Shown piece after piece: positions 16,413 to 24,984 of a DNA stretch of 64,000 nt. The position numbers and the translations under genes are program-made. This DNA is from DATDAH01 sp963845425 (lineage in GTDB: Bacteria; Actinomycetota; Acidimicrobiia; Acidimicrobiales; DATDAH01). Each line of letters starts with the position of its first letter. Position 1 is the first letter of the stretch. The notes under the pieces are model-generated. The model worked only from the letters and a program-made list of their open reading frames with translations. It made no database searches and was not told the DNA's origin. The stretch is taken from NCBI GenBank assembly GCA_963845425.1, contig CAWJSC010000009.1, positions 62,001-126,000 of the forward strand. The letters are read 5' to 3'.

Positions 16413-16439
16413 ATGAGAGCCAGATGAGAAGTCTCTCAT
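16413..16439. promoter_or_regulatory. Probable response-regulator binding site A
   Basis: ATGAGA occurs at 16413 and 16424 (11-bp period), followed by the inverted form TCTCAT at 16434. The same layout is found at 17133–17170. It lies 34–60 bp upstream of the gene that opens the two-component operon. Confidence 0.6.
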
Positions 16440-16454
16440 CTCCCGGACGCGCGC

Positions 16455-16486
16455 GGGCCCCGAGACCAGCGCTGGTCCCGGGGCCC
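16455..16486 (-). terminator. Terminator after the secreted-protein gene
   Basis: A 32-bp inverted repeat with one mismatch pair, GGGCCCCGAGACCAGC and its complement, lies about 25 bp past the stop at 16510 on the reverse strand. Confidence 0.65.
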
Positions 16487-16509
16487 GTGGGTGCCTCGCG
16501 AGGCTCAGC

Positions 16510-17070
16510 TCAGAAGCGGCGGCACTGGTCCTCCTTGCTGCCGTGGACCAGATTGCCGTCGCCGGTGGGGGCCGGCCGGTTCTGCTTGCACTGCAGGTTG
16601 CCGTCCACCGTGTTGCGGAAGATCGCCACCCCACCCGTGTTCTGGAAGGCCTGGATGTTGCCGCCGACCCGGTTCCGGCGGATCTCGTTGGGTCGACGGT
16701 TCTCGTCGATGAGGACGTCCCCCTCGACCCGACTGTCGAAGAGACGCGCCAGGCCGCTCTGCACGACCTGATAACTGCCGCCCACCGTCGAGCCCTGGAC
16801 GACCCGGACGTCCCGTGAGTTCTCGGCCTGGACGTTGCCGTTGATCCGGGCGCCGACCGCCCAGAGGGTGGCATTGCGGTTCACGTAGACGGTGCCCTGG
16901 ACCCGGGTGCCGTTCAGGGTGCACGTGGCCCCGGCGGGGACCCGGACGTTGTCCACCGTGACCCGTCCGATGGTGCCCCGACAGGTCCGCTCCTCGGCGG
17001 CCGCCGGCTGGGCGGTGGCGAGCCCGGCGACGGTGATCGCCAGTCCGACGATGATCGTTCTCGTGCGCAT
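16510..17070 (-). CDS. Secreted repeat protein, probable beta-helix
   Basis: The 186-residue precursor has a clear Sec signal peptide ending AQPAAAEE. The mature part repeats short units with alternating Val and Gly/Asn turns (TVYVNRNATLWAVGARINGN, GGNIQAFQNTGGVAIFRNTV), suggesting a right-handed beta-helix like bactofilin-type or other surface proteins, with four Cys for disulfides. The exact family is not recognised. An AGGAGAG ribosome-binding site precedes the ATG. Its promoter region holds the 11-bp repeats at 17133, so control by the neighbouring two-component system is likely. Confidence 0.8.
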   Translation of the reverse strand: MRTRTIIVGLAITVAGLATAQPAAAEERTCRGTIGRVTVDNVRVPAGATCTLNGTRVQGTVYVNRNATLWAVGARINGNVQAENSRDVRVVQGSTVGGSYQVVQSGLARLFDSRVEGDVLIDENRRPNEIRRNRVGGNIQAFQNTGGVAIFRNTVDGNLQCKQNRPAPTGDGNLVHGSKEDQCRRF

Positions 17071-17104
17071 GTCGATTCACTCTCCTGGGCCGGAGCCCGT
17101 GGGG

Positions 17105-17110
17105 TTCGTA
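17105..17110 (-). promoter_or_regulatory. Possible -10 element of the secreted beta-helix gene
   Basis: TACGAA on the reverse strand lies about 22 nt downstream of the repeat block at 17133, so a bound regulator would cover the -35 region. Confidence 0.35.
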
Positions 17111-17132
17111 GGGCGCAGGTTCGGCCCTCGCC

Positions 17133-17170
17133 GTGAGGTACCCGTGAGACGCGGGTGAGACTTCTCTCAT
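17133..17170. promoter_or_regulatory. Probable response-regulator binding site B
   Basis: GTGAG(G/A) occurs at 17133, 17144 and 17155 (exact 11-bp period), followed by TCTCAT at 17165. Spacing between the last direct repeat and TCTCAT equals that at site A. It lies between the divergent 17070 and 17208 genes. Confidence 0.65.
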
Positions 17171-17207
17171 CTGCCAGTGTTGTGTCCTTGATCCTGGAGG
17201 TGTCTCC

Positions 17208-17721
17208 GTGACCACGACCGTCCCTCGAGCCGTCCGCCCGGCCATGGCCGACTACGGCGTGCCTGATGACCTGGACGGAGTGTTGCCGTGGTCGTGGGCC
17301 GAGGAACGCCTGGTGGCCAGCCGGAACCTCTGGGTGGTCTCCGCCTCGGCTGCCGCCCGCCCCCACGCGATGCCGGTGTGGGGGGTGTGGGTACCGGACA
17401 CCTCCACGCTTCGTCTTCTCCTGCTCGCCGAACAGTCGCAAGGCCCGCAACTTCGCCGAGAACGCGCAGGTCACCGTCGCCGTCGACAGCACGGTCGAGG
17501 TGGTCGTGGTCGAGGGCACGGTGCGCTCGGTCACCGCGGCGGCGGTCGATCCGGCCCTCGACCTCTACGTCGAGAAGTACTGGGAGACCGAGGAGGAGAA
17601 GGTCGAGGGCAAGGTCTTCGTGAGCAGCCATGACGTGTGGGAGCTCACCCCCGAGCGGGCCTTCGGGGTGATCGAGACCGAGGAGGACTTCGCCCGTCGG
17701 GCCACCAAGTGGGTCTGGTGA
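17208..17721 (+). pseudogene. Pyridoxamine 5'-phosphate oxidase-fold protein, frameshifted
   Basis: Residues 1–67 are read in the frame of the GTG at 17208 (GVLPWSWAEERLVASRNLWV, HAMPVWGVW). The rest, SCSPNSRKARNFAENAQ to RRATKWVW, is in the +1 frame. Joined, they make a typical ~170-residue PPOX/F420-type split-barrel protein (substrate unknown). The break is at about 17409, where one extra C before TTCGTC destroys the frame. A GGAGG lies 7 nt before the GTG. It may be a real single-base insertion or a sequence error; both halves are otherwise well conserved. Confidence 0.8.
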
Positions 17722-17740
17722 GGTGTGACAGGGTGAGGTG

Positions 17741-18616
17741 ATGCAGGCCCACCTCGTCGACGGGACCTACGAGCTCTTCCGCTACTACTACGCGCTGCCC
17801 GAGCACATCGCCGGTGACGGGATGGACGTGGCCGCCACCCGCGGTGTGGTCGGGACCTGTCTGACCCTGCTCGAGGAGGGGGCCACCCACGTGGGGGTAG
17901 CCACCGACCACGTGATCGAGTCGTTCCGCAACGACCTGTGGGCCGGGTACAAGGACGGCTCCGGCATCGACCCCGTGCTCTTCGCCCAGTTCCCCCTCGT
18001 CGAGGAGGCCCTCGAGGCCGCCGGCTTCCGGGTGTGGGCCATGGTCGACTGCGAGGCCGACGACGCGCTCGGCGCGGCCGCCGCTCAGTTGGCCGGGGAC
18101 CCGGCCCTGGACCGGGTCATCATCTGCACCCCCGACAAGGACATGGCCCAGTGCGTGCGGGCCGACGGCCGCGTCGTCCAGCTCGACCGGCGCAAGGGCG
18201 CGCTCTATGACCGGGGCGGGGTGATCGAGAAGTTCGGCGTGCCCCCCGAGTCGATCCCCGACTGGCTGGCCCTGGTGGGTGACGCGGCCGACGGCTTCCC
18301 GGGCCTGGCCGGGTGGGGCGCGAAGTCAGCGGCCGCCGTGCTGGCCCACTACGGCCACATCGAGGCCATCCCGCCGATGGCTGACGACTGGGAAGTAGGC
18401 GTGCGGTCCGCCGGTCGGCTGGCGGCGACCCTGCGGGACGAGCTGGAGAACGCCCTCCTCTTCCGCCGCATCGCCACGCTCGAGCTGGACTCGATCACCA
18501 CGACCCTCGCCGACCTCGAGTGGACCGGCCCCACCGAGGCCCTCGTCGCCATGAGCGCCCGCCTCGACGCCCCGGGCCTCCTCGAGCGCGCGGTGAAGCT
18601 GGCCGAGTCGCGGTGA
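17741..18616 (+). CDS. 5'-3' exonuclease/flap-nuclease-like protein
   Basis: The 291-residue protein matches the 5'-nuclease (Pol I N-terminal/FEN) fold: an N-terminal HLVDGTYELFR strand, SFRNDLWAGYKDG, the metal-binding DCEADDALGA and TPDKDMAQC blocks, and the GDAADGFPGLAGWGAKSAA helix-3-turn-helix. It is a free-standing homologue rather than part of PolA, so it may act in RNA-primer removal or repair. GGTGAGGTG precedes the ATG. Its stop overlaps the next gene by 4 nt. Confidence 0.9.
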   Translation: MQAHLVDGTYELFRYYYALPEHIAGDGMDVAATRGVVGTCLTLLEEGATHVGVATDHVIESFRNDLWAGYKDGSGIDPVLFAQFPLVEEALEAAGFRVWAMVDCEADDALGAAAAQLAGDPALDRVIICTPDKDMAQCVRADGRVVQLDRRKGALYDRGGVIEKFGVPPESIPDWLALVGDAADGFPGLAGWGAKSAAAVLAHYGHIEAIPPMADDWEVGVRSAGRLAATLRDELENALLFRRIATLELDSITTTLADLEWTGPTEALVAMSARLDAPGLLERAVKLAESR

Positions 18617-19410
18617 AGGGGGTGCCGACCGCCCTGGTCACCGGGGCGGCGGGCACGGTGGGCGCGGCGGTGGCCGTAGGGCTCTGCCGCGCCGGGCACC
18701 CGATGGGCCTGACCGACATCGACGAGGCGGGCCTGGAGGCGGTCCGATCGTCCCTGCCGGGGCCGTCGGTGGCTGTTGCCGCGGACGCCACCGCGACCGG
18801 GGCGGCGGCGCGGGTCGTGCACGACGTGGGCCAGGCCCTCGGGCCTGTCGGCGTCCTGGTCAACGCCATCGGGACCTTCGGGCCCCGGTCGGCGTTCGTC
18901 GATGCGGACGAGGCCGCGTGGTGGCGCGTCCTGGAGGTCAACGTCCGGGCGCCCGCCGCGTTCCTCCGGGCGGTCCTGCCGGACATGGCTCGCGCGGGTC
19001 GTGGTCACGCGGTGAACCTGGTCAGCCGGACCGCGGTCTGGGACGACCCGGCCGGGCCGAGCAGCGCCTATGCGACCTCCAAGGCCGCCCTGGTCCGCTT
19101 GGGCCAGGCGGTTGCCGCCGAGGTGGCCCCCACGCCGGTGGTGATCGTCGGCCTGAGCCCGGGCCTCGTGCGCTCGGCCATGACCGCCGGTCGCCCGGAG
19201 TACACCGAGATGACCGACGCCGCGTTCGTCCCGGTGGACCGCACGGTGGCCCACGTCGTGGCCCTCGTCTCCGGGGCCCACGACCACCTCCACGGCCACC
19301 TCGTCCACGCCGTCGACGACCTGGACGACATCGGGGCGAGCGTCGTCGCCGACCCATCCCGTCGCGTCCTGGGCGTCGGGCCGGTCGCCGCCGACGATCC
19401 CTTCGCCTGA
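18613..19410 (+). CDS. Short-chain dehydrogenase/reductase
   Basis: The 265-residue Rossmann protein has the classical SDR motifs: cofactor loop TGAAGTVG (about 9–16), NAIG, a catalytic Ser (VSRTA) and YATSK. An Asp after strand 2 (LTDIDEAG) suggests NAD(H) preference. Substrate is unknown. The GTG start overlaps the nuclease stop (GTGA), and a Rieske oxygenase follows after about 40 bp, so an oxidative catabolic role with that enzyme is possible. Confidence 0.9.
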   Translation: MKGVPTALVTGAAGTVGAAVAVGLCRAGHPMGLTDIDEAGLEAVRSSLPGPSVAVAADATATGAAARVVHDVGQALGPVGVLVNAIGTFGPRSAFVDADEAAWWRVLEVNVRAPAAFLRAVLPDMARAGRGHAVNLVSRTAVWDDPAGPSSAYATSKAALVRLGQAVAAEVAPTPVVIVGLSPGLVRSAMTAGRPEYTEMTDAAFVPVDRTVAHVVALVSGAHDHLHGHLVHAVDDLDDIGASVVADPSRRVLGVGPVAADDPFA

Positions 19411-19433
19411 GGCACCCCCTCGACCGCCCTGGC

Positions 19434-19439
19434 TACGGT
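19434..19439 (+). promoter_or_regulatory. -10 element upstream of the Rieske oxygenase gene
   Basis: TACGGT ends 9 nt before the GTG at 19449. Confidence 0.4.
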
Positions 19440-19448
19440 GACGGCCCG

Positions 19449-20468
19449 GTGAGCGCGCTTGACGTCGTCCGGCAGGTCGGACCGGGGACCCCGGTGGGCG
19501 GGCTGCTCCGCAGGCAGTGGCAGCCGGTTGCCGTGGCGGCCTCGCTGGCCCCGGGTCGGACCCGGGCCGTGCGGGTCCTGGCCGAGGACCTCGTCCTCTT
19601 CCGGGGCGACGACGGTCTGGCCCGGGCCCTCGAGGGCCGGTGCCCCCACCGTGGGACGTTCCTGCACACGGGCTGGGTGGAGGGCGGCGCCCTGCGTTGC
19701 TCGTACCACGGCTGGTGCTTCGACGGCACGGGCCAGTGCACCGACCAGCCGGCCGAGCCCACCGGCCACGCCGCCGCGGTGCGCATCGACGCGCCCGCCG
19801 TCGAGGAGTACGCCGGGCTGGTCTGGGTTCACCTCGGTGACGGCGCCCCACCGCCACTGCCCCGGTTCCCCGAACTGGACGCCGACGGGGTGGTGGCCGT
19901 GGGCAGTGTCCGCCCACCGGGCCCGTGGCCGGTCAACTTCTTCCAGGTGCTGGAGAATCACGTGGACCCGGTGCACACCGCCTTCGTCCACCGCGACAGC
20001 GAGCCGTACGCCCGTGAGGTGCCGGAGGTGGGGGTGGAGCGCACCGACGACGGGCTGGCCGTGACCGCCGTTCGCTCCGGGGTCCCCCGCCGGACCTGGT
20101 ACCGCTTCCCCTACCTCATCCAGATCCCCATGCGCCACATCGTCGACGACGAGACCGAATTGCACTTCTTCAACTGGGCGGTGCCGGTGGACGACGGCTC
20201 GACCCTCTTCATCGCCGCCACGGCCGTCCCCGAGGCCCTCGTCGACCGGGTGCGGAGCGATCAGGCCGGTCGCTCGATGGACGCCGGCGATGCCGAGGAC
20301 CTCATCGCCGGGCGTCGCGCACCGGCCAGCGTCACCGAGGAGGACTACGTCGCCCTGGTGGGTCAGGGCCGTTTCGTCGACCGCTCACGGGAGCGCCTCG
20401 GTCGCTCGGATGTGGCCGTGGTGGCCCTGCGCCGGCTGTGGCGGGAGGCGCTGGCCGTCGATGGCTAG
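19449..20468 (+). CDS. Rieske [2Fe-2S] non-heme iron oxygenase
   Basis: The 339-residue protein has the Rieske cluster ligands C65-x-H67 and C84-x2-H87 (CPHRG ... CSYHGW) and a C-terminal catalytic domain with the iron-binding DPVHTAFVH block (Asp173, His176, His181). This is the alpha-subunit layout of ring-hydroxylating or O-demethylating oxygenases (vanillate demethylase/phthalate dioxygenase-like). No reductase or ferredoxin gene is adjacent. The GTG at 19449 starts just before the first conserved helix. Confidence 0.92.
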   Translation: MSALDVVRQVGPGTPVGGLLRRQWQPVAVAASLAPGRTRAVRVLAEDLVLFRGDDGLARALEGRCPHRGTFLHTGWVEGGALRCSYHGWCFDGTGQCTDQPAEPTGHAAAVRIDAPAVEEYAGLVWVHLGDGAPPPLPRFPELDADGVVAVGSVRPPGPWPVNFFQVLENHVDPVHTAFVHRDSEPYAREVPEVGVERTDDGLAVTAVRSGVPRRTWYRFPYLIQIPMRHIVDDETELHFFNWAVPVDDGSTLFIAATAVPEALVDRVRSDQAGRSMDAGDAEDLIAGRRAPASVTEEDYVALVGQGRFVDRSRERLGRSDVAVVALRRLWREALAVDG

Positions 20469-20503
20469 CTACCAGTTCGCCAGGCGCGGCCACGTTCGAG
20501 CCC

Positions 20504-20526
20504 TTCGGCCACCGGAGGGTGGCGAA
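20504..20526. terminator. Hairpin between convergent genes
   Basis: TTCGGCCACC (20504–20513), a GGAG loop and GGTGGCGAA (20518–20526) form a stem with one bulge after the Rieske gene. Confidence 0.4.
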
Positions 20527-20626
20527 ACCAGCTGAAGGGGCGCCGCTGACCCCAGCCCGGCGAATCCCGGCCCCATGGTTGCCTCGGTGCCCTGCTGCGG
20601 GCCCATCGTTCAGCAGTCCCGCAGCC

Positions 20627-21937
20627 CTACGCGAGCTCGTTCACGACCCGTGACGCCTTGCCCCCGGGGACGGGATCGATCGCCGTCACTCGATCGACGA
20701 CCACGGGCGGTGGGTCGTCGAGGACCTCGGCCAGGGAGGCGCGCAGGGCGGCGGCGAGGGCCTCGTCGTCGAGGTCCGCGCCGGGACCCGCGATCGCAAC
20801 CCGGATGTCGCCGGCCCGCCGGGTCACCCGCCAGTCGCCCACCCGCAGGGCGTCGAGGACCCGGGTGAACACGACCGGGTGGACGGCGACCGGGCCACCG
20901 GGGCCCGGGAAGGTGAGCACGTCCCGGACGCGCCCGGCCACTCGGAGCCGGGGGCCATGTCGTCCACAGGCGCAGACCCCGGGCAGTAGCGTGACCCGGT
21001 CCTCGATCACGTAGCGGATCAGGGGAACCAGGCGGCTCGACAGCACGGTGAGCAGCACGCGCTCTCCCTCGACCCCGATGGGGACGAGCCCGTCGTCGGC
21101 GTCGACCACCTCGAGCACGACGTGGCGGTCCAGCACGTGCAGGCCGTCGCGGGCGGGGCACTCGACGGCGAGGAAGCCCGCCTCGCCGATGGCGTACTGG
21201 TCCACCACCTCCACCCCCCAGGCCGCACGCACCCGGTCGCGCACGCCGTCGCTGAGGAGCTCGCCGCCGGCCCTGACCTGGCGAGGAGTGATGGTGAGGC
21301 GTCTGGCCAGGGCCTCGTCGGCGAGGCGGCCGAGGACCGACGGGTAGGCCGTGAGGCGTTCGGGATCCCGGGCCGCCAGAGCCCGGACGAGGTCGTCGAG
21401 GGGGGCGGCGGCCGACAGGCGGAGCGCTGGGTCGGCCGGTCCGCTCGGGTTCCCCAGCTGCGCGGACAGGTGCCAGCCGAGGGGCGAGCCGATGCGAGCC
21501 GACCGCAGCGTCCCCGTTCCGGGGCCGTCCCCGACCGTTCGGCTCTCCACGGCGTTGGCCACGAGGGCGGCCCACTCCGACGGGGCGTACGCCAGCAGCG
21601 CTGGCGGTCCGGCGCTGCCGCTGGTGACCGCCACGTGCACCCCATCCCGCCACGGCGTCCCGGGCTCGGCGGCGCGGAGGTGCGCCTCGAGGTCGGCCCG
21701 GTGCACGGCCCGGTCGGCGACGACCTCGTCGAAGGACTCGAGGAGCTGGGCCTTGGCCACCGGCGGCAGGCGGTCGAGCGGGGCCCGCTCGAGCCCGGCG
21801 TGGTGGCGGGCGTAGAACGGCGAACGGGCGACGGCGTGGTGCCGCAGGCGCCGCAGGCGCAGCGAGACCGGGTCCGGGCGGTGGCGGTGGGCCCGGACGC
21901 GGAGCGCGAACGCCAGGCCGGCGGGGGAGCGGATCAC
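20627..21937 (-). CDS. PaaK/CapK-like adenylate-forming enzyme
   Basis: The 436-residue protein resembles phenylacetate-CoA ligase/CapK proteins: short N-terminal helical region, a P-loop-like AVTSGSAGPPALLAY (about 100–115), ARDPERLTAYPSVL, a Tyr-containing VVDQYAIGEAG in the adenylate-binding place, and a C-terminal GRVRDVLTF hinge. CapK-type relatives sit in capsule loci and probably activate an acyl group. It overlaps the upstream glycosyltransferase gene by 4 nt (GTGA), supporting a surface-glycan role. A CACG-type zinc motif (GVCACGRHG), common in the family, is present. Confidence 0.82.
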   Translation of the reverse strand: MIRSPAGLAFALRVRAHRHRPDPVSLRLRRLRHHAVARSPFYARHHAGLERAPLDRLPPVAKAQLLESFDEVVADRAVHRADLEAHLRAAEPGTPWRDGVHVAVTSGSAGPPALLAYAPSEWAALVANAVESRTVGDGPGTGTLRSARIGSPLGWHLSAQLGNPSGPADPALRLSAAAPLDDLVRALAARDPERLTAYPSVLGRLADEALARRLTITPRQVRAGGELLSDGVRDRVRAAWGVEVVDQYAIGEAGFLAVECPARDGLHVLDRHVVLEVVDADDGLVPIGVEGERVLLTVLSSRLVPLIRYVIEDRVTLLPGVCACGRHGPRLRVAGRVRDVLTFPGPGGPVAVHPVVFTRVLDALRVGDWRVTRRAGDIRVAIAGPGADLDDEALAAALRASLAEVLDDPPPVVVDRVTAIDPVPGGKASRVVNELA

Positions 21938-23364
21938 GGTCGTTCGTAGCGCTGCACGAGCACGTTGGTGAACGGCGACTCGTCGGTCAGCTCGAGGTCC
22001 TCGAGGGCGAGGGCGACGAGCTCCCGGCCGACGCTCGACGCCCCCGGCCCGCCCCGGCTGACGATCCAGACCCCGTCGGCGTCGATCGTCCCGACATCGT
22101 CGGGGGCCACGATCGTGACGTCCTCGGCGTCGGCCCGCTCCAGGTAGTAGCGGAGCGGGTGGGACGCCCGGCCGGGAACCGGGACCACGACGTCGCCGGT
22201 CTCGGACCCATCCACGATGTGGTCGACCGCGCCCCGCCAGTCCTCGAAGGTCGGCCGGTTCCAGGTGTCGACGACGCCGACGGCGGACGCCGCGAGCAGG
22301 CCGGCCAGGGCGAGCCGGGCCGCGAGCCGGGGGCCACGGTCGGCCAGCTCGACGATGCCGACCGCGGCCAGGAGGGCGAGGCCGGGCACGACCACCAGCA
22401 GGAACCGGGCCACCAGCAGGGGCTTCACGGTGGCCGTGGCGACCACGGCGATGGCCAGCGGCATCACCACCCAGAGGACGATGAGCAGGATCGGCCACGA
22501 CCGGGTCCAGCCCTCGGTGACCACTGCCCGGCGGAGCGCCAGCAGTCCGAGGGCCCCGGCGATGCCGTAGGCGACCAGGGCCAGGCTCGCGCCGCCGGCC
22601 AGGTCGGTGGCCACCTCGAGGACCTGGTTGCGGGATCCCGCCTCGACCCAGCTGATGGGGTCGTTCTCGGCGGTGAGGAGGAACCACGCGAGCGGGGCGA
22701 GGAGGACACCCCCCACGAGGCCGGCGACGACAAAGGGGCGTCGAGGCATGCGGTGCCCCGCGACCAGGGCCGTGACGGCGTGGGCGACGAGGACGAGGAG
22801 GGCGAAGAAGTGGGTGTAGGCCGCCAGCGCGGCGACGGCCCCGTAGACCACCCCCCGACGGGTGGTGGGCTCCTCCAGCAGGTCGGCCAGGGCGAGGGTC
22901 GCCAGGGTCGTGACGAAGGCGGCCATGGTGTAGCCCCGGAACTGCTGGCCCCACTCGAGGGCGAAGCCGTGGAGGGCATAGGCCACGGCGGCGATCGCGC
23001 CCACCCGCTCGTCGACGAGGCGGCGGCCGAGGACGAAGAGCAGGGGCACGGTGCCGACCCAGAACCCGAGGGCCAGGAGGCGGAGGAAGGCCTCGCTGTC
23101 GCCGAGTCGGATCCAGGCCGTGGCCAGCAGGTGGAACGGGGACTGGTTGACCTCCCAGTGGGTGATCCGCCAGAGGGCGTCGCCGACGGGACGGTCGACG
23201 GTGCCGACCGTCTGGCCCTCGTCGTACCAAAACCCGACGCGGTCGAGATGGAACAGGCCGGCGAGGAGGGCGACCAGCGTCGCGGCCGCGACGACCAAGA
23301 CGGGCCCCGACCACGGGGCGCGCCGCCCGTCCGCCGGTGGGTCCTCCAGGTTGGTCTCGTCCAC
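21934..23364 (-). CDS. ArnT/PMT-like membrane glycosyltransferase
   Basis: The 476-residue protein has about 10–12 hydrophobic helices. The first external loop, WYDEGQT, has the acidic residue typical of GT-C fold enzymes using polyprenyl-phosphate sugars. After the helices comes a soluble C-terminal domain (about 380–476). It likely transfers a lipid-linked sugar to a protein or envelope glycan on the outer face of the membrane. It is the first gene of a two-gene operon with the PaaK-like gene, starts at GTG, and has a divergent promoter shared with the methyltransferase gene. Confidence 0.85.
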   Translation of the reverse strand: MDETNLEDPPADGRRAPWSGPVLVVAAATLVALLAGLFHLDRVGFWYDEGQTVGTVDRPVGDALWRITHWEVNQSPFHLLATAWIRLGDSEAFLRLLALGFWVGTVPLLFVLGRRLVDERVGAIAAVAYALHGFALEWGQQFRGYTMAAFVTTLATLALADLLEEPTTRRGVVYGAVAALAAYTHFFALLVLVAHAVTALVAGHRMPRRPFVVAGLVGGVLLAPLAWFLLTAENDPISWVEAGSRNQVLEVATDLAGGASLALVAYGIAGALGLLALRRAVVTEGWTRSWPILLIVLWVVMPLAIAVVATATVKPLLVARFLLVVVPGLALLAAVGIVELADRGPRLAARLALAGLLAASAVGVVDTWNRPTFEDWRGAVDHIVDGSETGDVVVPVPGRASHPLRYYLERADAEDVTIVAPDDVGTIDADGVWIVSRGGPGASSVGRELVALALEDLELTDESPFTNVLVQRYERP

Positions 23365-23392
23365 GCCTGCTCGCTTCGCTGGTGGGGCCGGA

Positions 23393-23418
23393 GCCTAGTG
23401 ATCGGCCGTCGGTAGCCT
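23393..23418. promoter_or_regulatory. Back-to-back -10 elements of divergent glycan genes
   Basis: TAGGCT on the reverse strand (23398–23393) serves the glycosyltransferase with a ~22-nt leader. TAGCCT (23413–23418) lies 6 nt before the methyltransferase GTG at 23425. Confidence 0.5.
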
Positions 23419-23424
23419 CCGGCG

Positions 23425-24168
23425 GTGCCGTCGTCGCCCGATCCCCGCTACTGGGACACCGTGGCCGCCCAGGACGACGGCCTGCCCGCAGGGTGGCGGC
23501 ACCACGGGCGCCGGGTGCACCTCGACCTGCTCGAGCGCTGGGTCGGCCGTCCCCGGGGTCGCTGGCTCAAGACCGACCTCTACGAGGAGCGCACCCCCGA
23601 CCGCGCCCTGCTCGGTCACCTGACGACGGCCCAGTGGATCGGGATGGACGTCTCGGCGGCCACCGCCCGCCAGGCCCGGGCGGCGGGACCGGTCGTGGTC
23701 ACCGACGCCCGTCTGTGCGGCTTCGCCGGTGGGTCCTTCGACGGGATCCTCTCCACGTCGACCCTCGACCACTTCGACGACCCCACGGACCTGCCCCTGG
23801 CGCTGGCCGAGCTGGCCCGCCTGCTCGCGCCCGGCGGGCGGCTCGTCCTGACCCTGGACAACCGGCGGAACCCTCTCATCCGGGCCCGCAACGCCCTGCC
23901 CCGGTCGGTCACCCGGCGCACGGGGCTGGTGCCGTTCGCGGTGGGGCACACCGTCGATGCCCGGGAGGGGTCGGCGCTCCTCGCCCAGGTCGGCCTCCGG
24001 CTCCTGGCCTGCGAGCACCTGCTCCACGCCCCCCATGTGATCGGCACCCGCCCCGCTCGCTGGCGCTGGTACGAGGAGCGGGGCCTGCCCCGCATCGACG
24101 GGCTCGCCGGGACCCGGCTGGCCCCCGTCACCGGCCACTACGTCGCCTTCCTGGCCGAGCGCCCCTGA
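23425..24168 (+). CDS. Class I SAM-dependent methyltransferase
   Basis: The 247-residue protein has a divergent SAM site: WLKTDLYEE replaces the usual glycine-rich loop, followed by IGMDVSAATARQA, FDGILSTSTLDHF (motif IV-like) and the post-motif LLAPGGRLVLTLDN. It probably methylates a small molecule or glycan. Its position in the glycan cluster suggests capping or modification of the exported polymer. GTG start, leaderless promoter. Confidence 0.83.
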   Translation: MPSSPDPRYWDTVAAQDDGLPAGWRHHGRRVHLDLLERWVGRPRGRWLKTDLYEERTPDRALLGHLTTAQWIGMDVSAATARQARAAGPVVVTDARLCGFAGGSFDGILSTSTLDHFDDPTDLPLALAELARLLAPGGRLVLTLDNRRNPLIRARNALPRSVTRRTGLVPFAVGHTVDAREGSALLAQVGLRLLACEHLLHAPHVIGTRPARWRWYEERGLPRIDGLAGTRLAPVTGHYVAFLAERP

Positions 24169-24177
24169 CGCCGCCGG

Positions 24178-24984
24178 TCAGACCTCCTTGGCCAGGTCCG
24201 CGGCGAGACGGCGGAAGGTAGCCAGCCCGACCAGGAAGACCAGGGTGCAGCCCAGCAGGGTGAGCAGGTGGAAGGCGGGCCGGTCGATGCGCCCGTCGTA
24301 GAGGACGTCGCGGAACTGGGCGACGATCCAGGCCATGGGGTCGGCGGCGGTGAACCAGCGGACCCGGTCGCTCACCATCCGACGGTGGTAGACGATCGGC
24401 ACGAGGAAGAACCACACCGTGAGCAGGTTGTTGAGCAGGTGGCGGAGGTCCCGGCTGAACACGTCGATCAGCGCCAGCAGCATCGCCAGGGTCGCGGCCA
24501 GCAGGACCAGGGAGAGGACCGGTAGCGCGAGCGCCGGCACCAGGAGCGGATCGAAGGGCCGGTCGCCGACGGTGGCCGAGTAGAGGACGAACCCGGTGAG
24601 CAGCACCAGGAAGGGCAGCACCATCACCGCCACCCGGGACAGGGGGAGGAACTGGTAGGGGAACGGCGCCCGCCGTACGAGGTCGGGTTCCAACGAGATG
24701 CTCTGCAGGGAGTCGTTGATCGTCTGGACGAGGAAGGTCCACGGCAGCAGGCCGGCGAAGAGGTAGGCGCCGTAGTCCTCGACCGGGACGTCGAACACCG
24801 AGGCGAAGACGAAGGTGTAGAGGGCGAGCAGGAAGAACGGCGACAGGAGCGGCCAGAGGATGCCCATCACCGAGCGTTTCGATCGCAGGCGGAGCTGGCG
24901 CTCCACGAGCGTCCAGAGCAGCTCGCGGTGGGTCACGAGGTCGCGGAGGCCGAGTCCGGGGCGGGGCCGGGTCGAGGTGGCCAT
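24178..24984 (-). CDS. ABC-2 type polysaccharide exporter permease (Wzm-like)
   Basis: The 268-residue protein has six hydrophobic segments, an N-terminal amphipathic region (HRELLWTLVERQLRLRSKRSVMGILWPLL) and a central DLRHLLNNLLTVWFFLVPIVY block, all typical of Wzm/TagG permeases. With the ATPase gene directly upstream (1-nt overlap, TGATG) it should form the exporter of a lipid-linked glycan. Confidence 0.92.
   Translation of the reverse strand: MATSTRPRPGLGLRDLVTHRELLWTLVERQLRLRSKRSVMGILWPLLSPFFLLALYTFVFASVFDVPVEDYGAYLFAGLLPWTFLVQTINDSLQSISLEPDLVRRAPFPYQFLPLSRVAVMVLPFLVLLTGFVLYSATVGDRPFDPLLVPALALPVLSLVLLAATLAMLLALIDVFSRDLRHLLNNLLTVWFFLVPIVYHRRMVSDRVRWFTAADPMAWIVAQFRDVLYDGRIDRPAFHLLTLLGCTLVFLVGLATFRRLAADLAKEV

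Noticed and set aside
22159..23415. 1.2-kb forward frame antisense to the GT-C glycosyltransferase
   Set aside because: Low-complexity Glu/Gly/Gln/Arg composition with no motifs; the reverse strand encodes a clear multi-helix protein.
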